Assembly (NCBI GenBank): GCA_050949165.1
Contig: JBMNFF010000001.1
Coordinates: forward strand, 496,001-560,000
Direction of reading: 5' to 3'
Length of the DNA: 64,000 nt
Origin: DAIOXA01 sp050949165
GTDB lineage: Bacteria; Bacillota; Proteinivoracia; UBA4975
The first letter of the stretch is position 1, and every line of letters starts with the position of its first letter. The translations under genes were made by a program, and so were the position numbers. This document shows positions 7,405 through 15,975 of this stretch, one piece after another. Under the pieces are notes generated by a model. The model was not told where the DNA came from and ran no database searches. It saw nothing but the letters and a program-made list of their open reading frames with translations.

Positions 7405-9105
7405 ATGCACTTGGACGGATTCTTTTTTAACTGCCTGGTAAGGGAAATAGATAATCAGCTGTCCGGTAGCAGGGTGGAGGATGTGTATTCTGCCGGGGGC
7501 GGCAGCCTGGTCCTCCAGGTAAGGGCCCCCGGCCGCACCCTGCGCCTGGAAGTATCTGTAAATTCACCCCCCTATGCCTTCTTTCTCAAGCAAGGGGGGC
7601 GGGACAAGGGCCAGGGAGTCCTGGCCCAGACCATCAAGAAACATATCAGCGGACTCTTCTGCCTTTCTTTCCGCAACGACCCCTTTGACCGCAGGGCGGT
7701 GCTGGCCCTGGGCTCCGTCCCCGGCGGGGATGCCGCCGCCTTTGTCCACATAGAACTCATGGGTCGCCAAAATGACCTGGTGCTCTGCCAGGGCGACATA
7801 ATCCTGGCCAGCACCCGGCCGCCTGGGCGGGCCAGCCGTCCCCTCCAACCCGGCGATCGGTATGCGCCGCCGCCTGCTGCGGCCAAACTGCCTCCCCATG
7901 AACTCACCGACTCTCTGCTGGCCGCTCTCTTTCAAAACATCGGCCCCCAGGCGCTGGAACGGGCCTTGACCCGGGGAATCCTGGGACTTAGCCCCCTCCT
8001 GGCCCGGGAAATCTGCCATCGGGTCCAACTTCCTCCCCAGGAACCGGCCGCATCCCTCTCTCCCCCTGCCCTGACCTCCCTGGTCCAAGAGGTCAGAGAA
8101 CTGGCCCAGGCCAGCCTCGATAGCAGGGGAAGGGCGCGGGTCTATGGTGACCTGGGCCCCTATTGGACAGAGTTAGGGCATCTGGCCGCCCCAGGCAGAG
8201 ATTTTCCCAGCCTCAGTTCGGCCCTGGAGCATTGGAGCACAGCCTTTCGCACGCAAAGTGATTTTCGGGCCCTGCTGACCAGGCTACAGGCTGCCGTCGC
8301 CGCGGCCCAGGCCAGAGTGAAACGAACCCTGGCCAAACAAGATGTCGAGCTGGAGAGGGCCGAAGGCCATGAGCACCTGCGGCAAATCGGCGATACCATC
8401 CTCGCTTCCCTTGACGAGATTCCCCGGGGCGCCACCCAAATAAAGCTGGACAATGTTCATACCGGAGAGCCCCTGGCCATCCGCCTGGACCCCGACAAAT
8501 CGCCCAGCAGCAACGCTGCCCATTATTATAAGCGTTACCAGAAATTTAAAAACGGTCTGGTCAAGGTAAAAGCCCGGATTGCCCGGGGTCAGGAGCAGAT
8601 GGAGTATCTCAGCTCCCTGGAATACGCCCTGGAAGCGGCGACCAACCCGGCTGACCTCATGGAAGTTCGCCGGGAAATGGAGGAACAGGGCATCCTGGGC
8701 AAGGCGGAAAGGAGCAAGCCCCGCCTCCAGCCCCAGCAGGATTACCTGGTGTTCCAATCCCCCCAGGGAGACCCCATTCTTGTGGGCAAGAATAACCGCC
8801 AGAATGAAGAGCTCACCCTGAGGAAGGCACAAAAAAACCATTTCTGGCTGCATTGCCGCCATTATCCCGGCAGCCACGTTATTCTCTGCACCGACAATCC
8901 CGACCGGGCCAGTCTGGAGTATGCAGCCTCCCTGGCGGCATGGTACAGCAAAGCCCGCTCCTCCCCCAAGGTGGAAGTGGTGTGGACCCGGGTAAAAAAC
9001 GTCAAAAAAATTCCCGGCGCCAAGCCGGGCATGGTCCAGTATACAGATTATCGCTCCACCCTTATCGAACCTCGTCCCGGTGGAGCCGGCGGAGAATCTC
9101 CATAA
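7405..9105 (+). CDS. rqcH: RqcH / NFACT-family ribosome quality control protein
   Basis: Binds obstructed 50S subunits and recruits tRNA-Ala to add C-terminal alanine tails that mark stalled peptides for degradation. The N-terminal NFACT-N block begins MHLDGFFFNCLVREI; a long helical coiled-coil middle follows, and the C-terminal NFACT-R domain has KNHFWLHCRHYPGSHVIL, corresponding to the family DxWLH...PGSHV motif with Phe at the variable place. About 566 residues. The ATG start matches the family opening M-x-L-D-G. Its 3' end overlaps the 3' end of the convergent rluD by 44 bases. Partner ylmH/rqcP lies at 16 kb in this same window. Confidence 0.93.
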   Translation: MHLDGFFFNCLVREIDNQLSGSRVEDVYSAGGGSLVLQVRAPGRTLRLEVSVNSPPYAFFLKQGGRDKGQGVLAQTIKKHISGLFCLSFRNDPFDRRAVLALGSVPGGDAAAFVHIELMGRQNDLVLCQGDIILASTRPPGRASRPLQPGDRYAPPPAAAKLPPHELTDSLLAALFQNIGPQALERALTRGILGLSPLLAREICHRVQLPPQEPAASLSPPALTSLVQEVRELAQASLDSRGRARVYGDLGPYWTELGHLAAPGRDFPSLSSALEHWSTAFRTQSDFRALLTRLQAAVAAAQARVKRTLAKQDVELERAEGHEHLRQIGDTILASLDEIPRGATQIKLDNVHTGEPLAIRLDPDKSPSSNAAHYYKRYQKFKNGLVKVKARIARGQEQMEYLSSLEYALEAATNPADLMEVRREMEEQGILGKAERSKPRLQPQQDYLVFQSPQGDPILVGKNNRQNEELTLRKAQKNHFWLHCRHYPGSHVILCTDNPDRASLEYAASLAAWYSKARSSPKVEVVWTRVKNVKKIPGAKPGMVQYTDYRSTLIEPRPGGAGGESP

Positions 9106-9976
9106 ATTCGGAGGGAGGCTCAGCCGTAATCCTGATTCGCTTCTCCAGAAAGGGATGCATAAAATCCAAGGTCCGGGCATGCAACATCTGCCCGGAATAT
9201 TTTATTTCCTGATTCTTGGGTCCATACACCGTATCCCCCACCACCGGTCGCCCCAGGTGGGAAAAGTGGACGCGAATCTGGTGCGTTCTCCCGGTCTGCA
9301 AGTTGACCTGGACCAGGCTGTGGCGCTGAAAATACCGGAGCACCCGAAAATCCGTTACCGCAGGCCTCCCCCCCTGAACGATGGCCATCTTAACCCGGTG
9401 GCGGGGATGGCGCCCGATGGGACCGGTGATCCTGCCCTGAGCGGGCTGGACCAGTCCTGAGACCAGGGCCAGGTAGGTGCGGGTAATTTCCCGGGCCTTG
9501 AGCATGGCGGCCAGGCGCAGGTGGCAGCTGTTGGTCTTGGCCACCATGAGCAGACCCGAGGTCTCTTTATCAAGTCGATGCACGATCCCCGGCCGAAACT
9601 CCCCGCCCAAATCCGAGAGGCCGGCGCCATAACCCAGGAGGGCGTTGACCAGGGTTCCGCTGTGATGACCCGGCGCCGGGTGAACCACCATGCCCACCGG
9701 CTTATTTACCACCAGGAGCCACTGGTCCTCATAGCGAATGTCCAGGGGGATATCTTCTCGGCCCCCCGCCGGCGGGGGCAGTTCCCGAACCTCCAGCTCC
9801 ACCGCGTCCCCGGGCCTCAAGACCCATCCCTTCTTGGTGACGACCTGCCCGTTGACCAGGGCGCGTCCAGCGGTAATATTGGCCTGAATCTCGCTGCGGC
9901 TGAGCTCCAGGTGGCTGGCCAGAAACTTATCCAGGCGCAATTCCTCGCCTTCCTGCACGAAAAAGCTATGCTTCAT
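9062..9976 (-). CDS. rluD: RluD-family 23S rRNA pseudouridine synthase
   Basis: Converts specific uridines of 23S rRNA to pseudouridine. An S4 RNA-binding domain covers about residues 10-75 (RLDKFLASHLELSRSEIQ), followed by the catalytic domain with GMVVHPAPGHHSGTLVNAL and the active-site block GIVHRLDKETSGLLMVAKT, whose Asp is catalytic. The ATG at 9976 gives 304 residues, normal for the family, and overlaps the lspA stop by 11 bases; this lspA-rluD coupling is common in Firmicutes (ylyB). It converges on rqcH with a 44-base overlap. Confidence 0.93.
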   Translation of the reverse strand: MKHSFFVQEGEELRLDKFLASHLELSRSEIQANITAGRALVNGQVVTKKGWVLRPGDAVELEVRELPPPAGGREDIPLDIRYEDQWLLVVNKPVGMVVHPAPGHHSGTLVNALLGYGAGLSDLGGEFRPGIVHRLDKETSGLLMVAKTNSCHLRLAAMLKAREITRTYLALVSGLVQPAQGRITGPIGRHPRHRVKMAIVQGGRPAVTDFRVLRYFQRHSLVQVNLQTGRTHQIRVHFSHLGRPVVGDTVYGPKNQEIKYSGQMLHARTLDFMHPFLEKRIRITAEPPSEFMEILRRLHRDEVR

Positions 9977-10424
9977 GGCGCCCTCGCTTGTGTTCCAACA
10001 GCACATCCAGGGCAAAAAGGGCGACCCCGATGGTGATGGCCGAATCGGCGATGTTAAAAATGGCAAAGTTGATGAGGCGGAAGTCGATGAAGTCCACCAC
10101 CACCTCATAAAATAACCGGTCATAGAGGTTGCCCAGGGCGCCGGCCAGCATGAGGCCCAAGGCCGCTTCCATCAACTTATTGCCCCGAATTTGCCGGGCA
10201 TAGAGCAGGATAATTACCACCACCGCCGCCGCCGTCACGATTAACAACCAGCGCCTTCCCTGCAATATGCCAAAGGCGGCGCCGGCATTGCGCACATGGG
10301 TCAAGTGCAAAGCATCTTTTATTATAGGTATGGTTTGTCCAACCTGCAGCCAACGGTCCACCATGTATTTGGTGGCCCGATCCAAGAGAATCGCCCCCAA
10401 AGCGATTATATAGAACCTTTTCAT
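9966..10424 (-). CDS. lspA: Lipoprotein signal peptidase II
   Basis: Membrane aspartyl protease that cleaves lipoprotein signal peptides after lipidation by Lgt. Four hydrophobic spans are visible in 152 residues. The catalytic aspartates lie in GNLYDRL/VVDFIDFR and FNIADSAI, the standard positions, and THVRNAGAAFG is the conserved second block. Substrates likely include the TlpA-like protein and the chitobiase-repeat lipoprotein encoded in this window. Translationally coupled to rluD. Confidence 0.95.
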   Translation of the reverse strand: MKRFYIIALGAILLDRATKYMVDRWLQVGQTIPIIKDALHLTHVRNAGAAFGILQGRRWLLIVTAAAVVVIILLYARQIRGNKLMEAALGLMLAGALGNLYDRLFYEVVVDFIDFRLINFAIFNIADSAITIGVALFALDVLLEHKRGRHEA

Positions 10425-10440
10425 CCGCTCCCGCTCCTCA

Positions 10441-10932
10441 CTAATCTGGCTTTACATCATCCCTGACCTGTCTGGGCTGGTCCTGAATTGAGTCCGAAGT
10501 TCCGTACTGGTAAAACCTGGGCCAGGTAGAATCGCCGCCATGACGGGGGACAGTGGCGGACTTGCCCAGTCCCCCCAGCTCTTCCCCCTGCTCCTGGGCG
10601 CAAAGCTCGCAGGTTTCGGCGTAGGGCAGGGCCCGAAGCCGGGCGGCGGCTATTTTTTTTCCACATATGCTGCAGACCTGGTACTCGCCCCGGTCCAGCC
10701 GGGCAATGGCCCTTTGAATCTTCTCCACTATCTGGGCGTCGTTTTCCCGCAAGGCGGCGTCCAAATTGCGCATGTAGTCCTCAGTGGCCACATCGGCGGG
10801 ATGGTTGTCAAAGGCCGACAACTCATGGCTGTAATCCCGGAGGCTCTCCTTGCTGTCCTCATCGCTGGGCCCCGTCTCGCCCGCCTCCTTCAGGAGAGCC
10901 AGCAGGCGGCGGCGTTGCGCCTGTAAGTCCAT
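10441..10932 (-). CDS. TraR/DksA zinc-finger family protein (YteA type)
   Basis: A 163-residue protein with an acidic helical N-terminal half (residues about 1-80, coiled-coil-like, including SLRDYSHELSAFDNHPAD, a block typical of the Firmicute YteA group) and a C-terminal C4 zinc finger CSICGKKI...CELC. Relatives bind RNA polymerase through the secondary channel or are found as sporulation-linked proteins; which applies here is not shown. It lies just upstream of lspA and rluD on the same strand, as in several Clostridia. Confidence 0.85.
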   Translation of the reverse strand: MDLQAQRRRLLALLKEAGETGPSDEDSKESLRDYSHELSAFDNHPADVATEDYMRNLDAALRENDAQIVEKIQRAIARLDRGEYQVCSICGKKIAAARLRALPYAETCELCAQEQGEELGGLGKSATVPRHGGDSTWPRFYQYGTSDSIQDQPRQVRDDVKPD

Positions 10933-10949
10933 ACCCTCAACTCCTTCTG

Positions 10950-11270
10950 CTAAGGTTTCAAATGGTCCTGGACGATGATGACAATATCAGCGATAAAGTC
11001 CCCGATGATGGGAAGATTCAGGACCATCAGGCGGCGCAGCAGCATGAGGACAACGGCCCCCAGGATGGTAAAGCCAATGGCAATGCCCAGCCCCCGGGAC
11101 AGCCCGCCCACAAAGTTAATGAAGACATAGCGCCGGGGATTGTTCAGTAGCTCCATGTACTCGGCCAGGTTAAACTTCTCCATATTCTGGGACAAGCGCT
11201 CCAACTGCCGATAAATTTTGTCCAGGAAAGCTTTATCCAAGGCGGAACCCTCCCAGAATACTTTGCCCAC
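10950..11270 (-). CDS. DUF5665-type small membrane protein
   Basis: A 106-residue protein with an amphipathic N-terminal half (KIYRQLERLSQNMEKFNLAE) and the conserved segment NNPRRYVFINFVGGLSRGLG followed by one or two hydrophobic segments (about residues 62-95). This pattern is that of the DUF5665 family, of unknown function, common in spore-forming Clostridia. It is 12 bases downstream of the racemase gene and 18 bases upstream of the DksA-like gene, so probably in one transcript with both. Confidence 0.75.
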   Translation of the reverse strand: MGKVFWEGSALDKAFLDKIYRQLERLSQNMEKFNLAEYMELLNNPRRYVFINFVGGLSRGLGIAIGFTILGAVVLMLLRRLMVLNLPIIGDFIADIVIIVQDHLKP

Positions 11271-11281
11271 TGATAAGATTT

Positions 11282-11953
11282 TTAGCCGGCCCGGCGCACC
11301 AGTTCTCTGGCCAGGAGTTCGGTGGGATCGACAAAATCCTCTCCAGCCAGGAGAATGGGCAGCTCGGTGCAGGCGGCGATGACCTTACCAGCTCCGGCAG
11401 CCCGTAGCTTTTTATACACCGTTACCGCCAGCTCCCTGCTGGCCAGAACTTCCCCGCCCTTAAAGCCGTAGATGGCCTTCATCAAATCGGCCTGTTCCCG
11501 GGCAGGGGGTGTCAGGACCTCCATGCCCTGAGCTTCCAGGGCTTTCGAGTACAGCCCGGTGGCCAGGGTGCCGTCTGTGGCCAGCAGGCCGATGCGTCCC
11601 CCGCCGGAAGCCGCCAGGTGTGCCACAGCCACCTCCACCATATTAACAAAGGGGACGCTCAATTCCCCCTCCAATTCCGGCAAAAAGGCGTGGGCGGTAT
11701 TGCAGGGCATGGCCAGCAGCTGAGCCCCTTGAGCGATCAAGCCCCGGGCATTGCGCAGGAGGTGGGCGACGACCGCCTCTCCTTCTTTGCTGAGTATGGC
11801 CTGGGTGCGGTCGGGAATGGAGGGGTCGATGTCCGCCAGCACCCGGACATGCTCCTGATCCGAATTGGCCCGGGAGTTGGCATAGATTTTCGCCAGCAAG
11901 TCCACGGTGGCCGCGGGGCCCATTCCCCCAAGGATGCCGATGGTCTTTGCCAC
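11282..11953 (-). CDS. Aspartate/glutamate racemase family protein
   Basis: Cofactor-independent racemase; the two catalytic cysteines are visible in AMPCNTAHAF and AACTELPIL. The N-terminal KTIGILGGMGPAATVDLL is the typical aspartate racemase opening. 223 residues is normal. Probable product D-aspartate, which could be used in peptidoglycan cross-bridges, but substrate choice between Asp and Glu cannot be read from the sequence. An extended -10 promoter lies just upstream within the end of aroA. Confidence 0.87.
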   Translation of the reverse strand: MAKTIGILGGMGPAATVDLLAKIYANSRANSDQEHVRVLADIDPSIPDRTQAILSKEGEAVVAHLLRNARGLIAQGAQLLAMPCNTAHAFLPELEGELSVPFVNMVEVAVAHLAASGGGRIGLLATDGTLATGLYSKALEAQGMEVLTPPAREQADLMKAIYGFKGGEVLASRELAVTVYKKLRAAGAGKVIAACTELPILLAGEDFVDPTELLARELVRRAG

Positions 11954-11988
11954 TTATCTCACAGCCCCCTTCTCAAGCATATGCCAGT

Positions 11989-11997
11989 ATTATATCA
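11989..11997 (-). promoter_or_regulatory. Extended -10 promoter for the racemase operon
   Basis: The minus strand reads TGATATAAT, an extended -10 (TGnTATAAT), overlapping the aroA stop codon and 36 bases upstream of the racemase start. No convincing -35 is present, which is acceptable for extended -10 promoters. Confidence 0.5.
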
Positions 11998-13306
11998 GAT
12001 TTTGGGGCTGAGGGAGGCATACCTGCTCCAAATCCTCCCAGAAGCCCGGATAGGATACCCCGACACAGCCGGCGGCGCCGATGCGAGACCTGCCCGGGAC
12101 CAGCACCGCCATAATTGCCGCCGCCATGACCAGGCGGTGATCATGACTGACAAACTCAGCTGCCTTTAGCCTGCCGCCACCCCGGACGACATAGCCGTCG
12201 GGCAGGAGGTCAAAATCTGCGCCGAAGGCGGTCAACAGCCTGCCGAGCTCCGCCAGCCGGTCGCTCTCCTTGATTCTCAGTTCTCCTGCTCCCCGGACCA
12301 CCGTCTCGCCCCGGGCAAAGGCGGCCACCACCGCCAGAAGCGGCAACTCGTCGATGCAGGTGGGGATTATTTCAGGGGGAACGGCGATGCCCTTCAATTC
12401 CCCCTCCTCCCCCCGGATATCTGCCACGGCCTCCCCCATGGAGACCCCGGTCTCTTCAATACTCACCCTGGCTCCCATGGCGGCGAGGATGTTGGCAAAA
12501 CCCAAGCGGGTTGGGTTGACGCCCACGCCCTTCAAGCGCACCCTGCCGGAAACCGCCGCCAAAGCAAGCCACCAGGCCGCGCTGGAAAAGTCCCCGGGAA
12601 TCCGCCAATCCTCGGGAAAGGCCAACTGGCTTCCGCCTTTGAGACGGATTTGGGTTCCCTGCCGGCAGATATCGGCGCCCATGGCCGTCAGCATCACTTC
12701 GGTGTGGTCCCGGGTACTGACCCACTGCACCACCTCCACCTCGCCCGGCACAGCTAAGGCGGCCAGGAGCACGGCGCTCTTTACCTGGGCGCTGGGCTCG
12801 ACGATCTCCTGGCGCCGGGGGCGCAGCTCATCCGCCGCCTCCACCCGCAAGGGCAAGTGCCCCGGCTCCCCCAGGTAGGTTACCTGAATTCCCAGGCGGC
12901 GCAGGTATCGGGCCACCCTTTCCATGGGCCGCCGGGAAAGGGAAGCATCCCCGGAGATGACCACCGATCCCGGCGGCCGGAGAAAGGCCGCCGCCCCCAT
13001 CAGCAACCGGGCGGTGGTCCCGGAATTTCCTGCATCAACGGCATACTGGCCCCGGGTCCAGCCGGGATTGGGTCCTTGCACCCACAGCGTATTGCCCCGG
13101 GCCCGGTACCGGGAGCCCATCTGTTCCAGGGCAGCCATGGTGCTGCGGCAGTCCTGGGCCAGGCTGATGTTGTGCAGCCGCCCAGTGCCTCCCAGGAGAT
13201 GGGCGGCAAAGAGCGCCCGATGGGTGATGGACTTGTCCCCGGGAACCCTGAGACAGCCCCGGGCCTGGCGCCCCCCTTGAACCTCTATGTATTCAGTTGC
13301 CGCCAT
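11990..13306 (-). CDS. aroA: EPSP synthase (3-phosphoshikimate 1-carboxyvinyltransferase)
   Basis: Sixth step of the shikimate pathway: joins phosphoenolpyruvate to shikimate-3-phosphate. Motifs seen: RVPGDKSITHRALFAA (substrate-binding Lys-Ser and Arg), DAGNSGTTARLLMG, SLSRRPMERV and near the end RIKESDRLAELG. The ATG at 13306 (GGAGG four bases upstream) gives 438 residues, normal length; a longer frame runs back into aroB. It overlaps the aroB end by 22 bases, so aroC-aroB-aroA are translationally coupled. Whether it belongs to the glyphosate-sensitive or tolerant class was not worked out. Confidence 0.94.
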   Translation of the reverse strand: MAATEYIEVQGGRQARGCLRVPGDKSITHRALFAAHLLGGTGRLHNISLAQDCRSTMAALEQMGSRYRARGNTLWVQGPNPGWTRGQYAVDAGNSGTTARLLMGAAAFLRPPGSVVISGDASLSRRPMERVARYLRRLGIQVTYLGEPGHLPLRVEAADELRPRRQEIVEPSAQVKSAVLLAALAVPGEVEVVQWVSTRDHTEVMLTAMGADICRQGTQIRLKGGSQLAFPEDWRIPGDFSSAAWWLALAAVSGRVRLKGVGVNPTRLGFANILAAMGARVSIEETGVSMGEAVADIRGEEGELKGIAVPPEIIPTCIDELPLLAVVAAFARGETVVRGAGELRIKESDRLAELGRLLTAFGADFDLLPDGYVVRGGGRLKAAEFVSHDHRLVMAAAIMAVLVPGRSRIGAAGCVGVSYPGFWEDLEQVCLPQPQNLI

Positions 13307-14298
13307 ATTTCCTCCAACTCCCCTCGGCTGCATTGATACAGGCCGAACTCGCCCCCGGGGCCCGGCAGCACCATCTGCACCCGCCGGCCTGCGTTCTTCT
13401 TGTCCCGGGTCATTTTCGCCCATACCAGGTCAAAGTCCAGGCGGGGCAGCCGGGGGCGGGGCATTGCGGCCAGGACCACCAAGATGCGGCGCAATTCTCC
13501 CTGAGACATAGAGCCCCGCCCCGCCGCCACCCGCAGGGCGAAGTCCAAGCCCCAGGCCACCGCCTCGCCGTGGAGGAAATGCGGCGCCAACCCCTCCAGG
13601 GCGTGGGCCAGGGTGTGGCCGAAGTTCAGGACCCGGCGCCCACCCCTGTCAAAGGGATCCTGGGCCACCAGGCTGTCCTTATAGCGGCAACAGGCTGCCA
13701 CCGCCCTCAGGATTTCCCCGCGCCTTAGCACCTGGAATTGGGAAAAGTTCCCCTGCAACAACTGGTATTTATAGACTTCCCCCATCCCCGACCAGTACTG
13801 GCGCCGGGGCAGGGTGGTCAGGACATCGGCCGCGCATATGACCCGGTGGGGAAAGTAGAAATTGCCCAGGAGATTTTTTATTCCCCGCCAGTTGATGCCG
13901 CATTTGCCTCCCAGGGCGGCATCCACCTGGGCCAGGAGGGTGGTGGGAACCAGGGCCGTCCTCACCCCCCGCTTGTAGAGGGAGGCGGCAAAACTCACCA
14001 GGTCGGTGAGGGCGCCGCCGCCCACCGCCAGCACCCAATGGGAGCGGCTCAAATTCCGGCTATGAAAGAAGCTCAGGAGCACCCTTACCCAGCCCCACTC
14101 CTTGAGACCCTCGCCCAGGGACGGGAGCAACAGGCGGGGGATATCCCCCGGCAGCTTGTCGCCGTGGAGGAGGGCCACCCGTTTTTCCACCACCATCACT
14201 GCCGGCGCCGGGAAATCAGCCAGCAGAGCCGCCAGGCTCTCGCCCCCCTGGATGAGGCAAGGCCCTTCAAGGCCAAAGCCCTCTATGGTCCAGGCCAT
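13285..14298 (-). CDS. aroB: 3-dehydroquinate synthase
   Basis: Second step of the shikimate pathway, NAD- and metal-dependent. The NAD-binding segment is AVGGGALTDLVSFAASLYKR and the substrate/metal part includes VPTTLLAQVDAALGGKCGIN, and the metal-ligand region NFGHTLAHALE followed by HGEAVAWG. 337 residues, slightly shorter than the usual 350-360. The start overlaps the aroC end by 16 bases. Confidence 0.93.
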   Translation of the reverse strand: MAWTIEGFGLEGPCLIQGGESLAALLADFPAPAVMVVEKRVALLHGDKLPGDIPRLLLPSLGEGLKEWGWVRVLLSFFHSRNLSRSHWVLAVGGGALTDLVSFAASLYKRGVRTALVPTTLLAQVDAALGGKCGINWRGIKNLLGNFYFPHRVICAADVLTTLPRRQYWSGMGEVYKYQLLQGNFSQFQVLRRGEILRAVAACCRYKDSLVAQDPFDRGGRRVLNFGHTLAHALEGLAPHFLHGEAVAWGLDFALRVAAGRGSMSQGELRRILVVLAAMPRPRLPRLDFDLVWAKMTRDKKNAGRRVQMVLPGPGGEFGLYQCSRGELEEIWRQLNT

Positions 14299-15347
14299 GT
14301 TACCGCCTCCTGCCAGCGCTCCCGGTACTGGCCATAGCGCTGGTTGAGATCCTCCAGGGTGTCGCCGCCGAATTGCTCCACCAGGGCGGCGGCAATTTCC
14401 CAGGCAACCACCGCCTCGACCACCACCGCCGCCGCCCCCACCGCCGATGTGTCGTGGCGGCTGACGGGAGCAGGGCAGGGAGTTTTGCCGCTGAGATCAA
14501 AGCTGGCCAGGGGCCGAGAGAGGGTGGGGACCGGCTTGACGGCGGCCCGCAAGCGGATGGGCTGACCGTTGCTCATGCCTCCCTCGACGCCGCCGGCATT
14601 ATTGCTCCGGCGCCGCACCTGGCCGTCCTCCAGGGTAAATTCATCGTGGTAGAGAGAACCGGGAAGCCTGACCGCCGCAAAGGCGGGGCCGAATTCCACG
14701 CCCTTTACCGCCTGAATACCCATGACTGCTCCGGCCAGACGGGCGTCCAGGCGGCGCTCCCAGTGGACGTAGCTGCCAATTCCCCCTGGCAAGCCCGTGA
14801 CGATAACCTCCACCACCCCGCCCAGAGTATCCCCGGTCCGGGCAGCCTCGGCGATATCTCCGTAGACCAATGCCTTCCCCCTCACCTCCACCCCTAAAAG
14901 CTTCAAGAGCTGCAGGGCAAAGCAGCCGGCCACAGTCCTGGCCACCGTTTCCCGGGCGCTGGCCCGCTCGGCCACCAGGCGCAGATCCGGCTGCCGGTAT
15001 TTTATTCCCCCCGCCAAATCGGCGTGACCGGGACGGGGCACCGTCTGGGGCGTGCCTCCTCCAGTCCAGGGATCCAGAGCCTGGACAAGCCTCACCTCCG
15101 GGGCATTGGCAATGGCCACGGCCAGGGGCGCGCCCAGAGTGACGCCCCCCACCATTCCCGCCAGGACCCGGAAATCGTCGCTCTCGACATCCATGCGCCG
15201 GCTGCGGCCCGGAGCCATGCGGCGCCGCCGGAGCACCTCAACAATCTCGGTCTCATCGATGGGCACATTGGCGGGAAAACCCTCGATTATCGTCAGCATT
15301 TCTTTTCCGTGGGATTCCCCGGCGGTCAGGAAACGCAAGCTCACCAC
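14283..15347 (-). CDS. aroC: Chorismate synthase
   Basis: Last step to chorismate; uses reduced FMN. Conserved blocks: LTAGESHGKEMLTIIEGFPA, the RRMDVESDDF segment, PRPGHADLAGGIKY, ERASARETVARTVAG and SRHDTSAVGAAAVV (with the active-site Arg-His-Asp). 354 residues, normal. First gene of the aroC-aroB-aroA unit, 62 bases after the divIVA stop, with the divIVA terminator lying between them. A CATACT -10-like sequence is at the upstream side, but no good -35 was found. Confidence 0.94.
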   Translation of the reverse strand: MVSLRFLTAGESHGKEMLTIIEGFPANVPIDETEIVEVLRRRRMAPGRSRRMDVESDDFRVLAGMVGGVTLGAPLAVAIANAPEVRLVQALDPWTGGGTPQTVPRPGHADLAGGIKYRQPDLRLVAERASARETVARTVAGCFALQLLKLLGVEVRGKALVYGDIAEAARTGDTLGGVVEVIVTGLPGGIGSYVHWERRLDARLAGAVMGIQAVKGVEFGPAFAAVRLPGSLYHDEFTLEDGQVRRRSNNAGGVEGGMSNGQPIRLRAAVKPVPTLSRPLASFDLSGKTPCPAPVSRHDTSAVGAAAVVVEAVVAWEIAAALVEQFGGDTLEDLNQRYGQYRERWQEAVTWPGP

Positions 15348-15370
15348 TCCTTTTACTGGGTAGTATGCAC

Positions 15371-15392
15371 AAAAAGGGGCGCTGCGCGCCCC
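15371..15392 (-). terminator. Rho-independent terminator after divIVA
   Basis: On the minus strand GGGGCGC-GCA-GCGCCCC is followed by TTTTTG, 17 bases past the divIVA stop codon. It separates the cell-division genes from the aro operon. Confidence 0.8.
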
Positions 15393-15408
15393 CTGTCCCT
15401 GTGTACTT

Positions 15409-15906
15409 TTAGAACTCCTCGCCAGCAGCGGCGGTCAATTGGCCGAACCGCTCGATTTCGGCCCAGTCGTCGCTGTTGACGATCTCCAGCTGGGCTTCCA
15501 AAAGAGATCTGAACCGGCTTCGGAAGATGTGGGCCTGCTTGACCAGCTCCTCGATTTCCCGCTGGACCTTCCTGGCCCGGGCCAAGCTCTCTTCGATGCT
15601 GCGCTTGGACTCCCGCTCGGCCTCCTTGCGGATTAAGTCGGCTTCGCCCAGGGCGGTCTCCTTGACCTCCTTGGCGGTCTGCTGAGCAACAATTATGGCG
15701 TTGTGCAGAGTCTCTTCAATCTTAGTATAGTGCTCTAATTTATCGGATAATTCCTGGACTTTCTGCTTCATGCTCATATTTTCCTTGATCAGGGCCTCGT
15801 AGTCCTTGACGACCCTGTCCAGGAATTCATTGACCTCATCTTCATCATAGCCTCTGAAGCTCTTGGTGAATTCCTTGTTGTGAATATCCAATGGAGTCAA
15901 CGGCAT
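15409..15906 (-). CDS. divIVA: DivIVA-family cell-pole/septum protein
   Basis: Peripheral membrane scaffold that marks curved membrane at septa and poles. The N-terminal lipid-binding block is MPLTPLDIHNKEFTKSFRGY followed by DEDEVNEFLDRVVKDYE; the rest, to residue 165, is predicted almost entirely coiled coil (EALIKENMSMKQKVQELSD and on). Normal family length. It closes the ylmE-yggT-ylmH-divIVA gene order. A perfect Spo0A-type heptamer (15947-15953) lies upstream but is only a single site. Confidence 0.94.
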   Translation of the reverse strand: MPLTPLDIHNKEFTKSFRGYDEDEVNEFLDRVVKDYEALIKENMSMKQKVQELSDKLEHYTKIEETLHNAIIVAQQTAKEVKETALGEADLIRKEAERESKRSIEESLARARKVQREIEELVKQAHIFRSRFRSLLEAQLEIVNSDDWAEIERFGQLTAAAGEEF

Positions 15907-15975
15907 TCATGACACCCCCTAACAATATTTTCTGCTCCCGTAAGTTTTCGACAAGATAACCATTATTTCCTGCCT

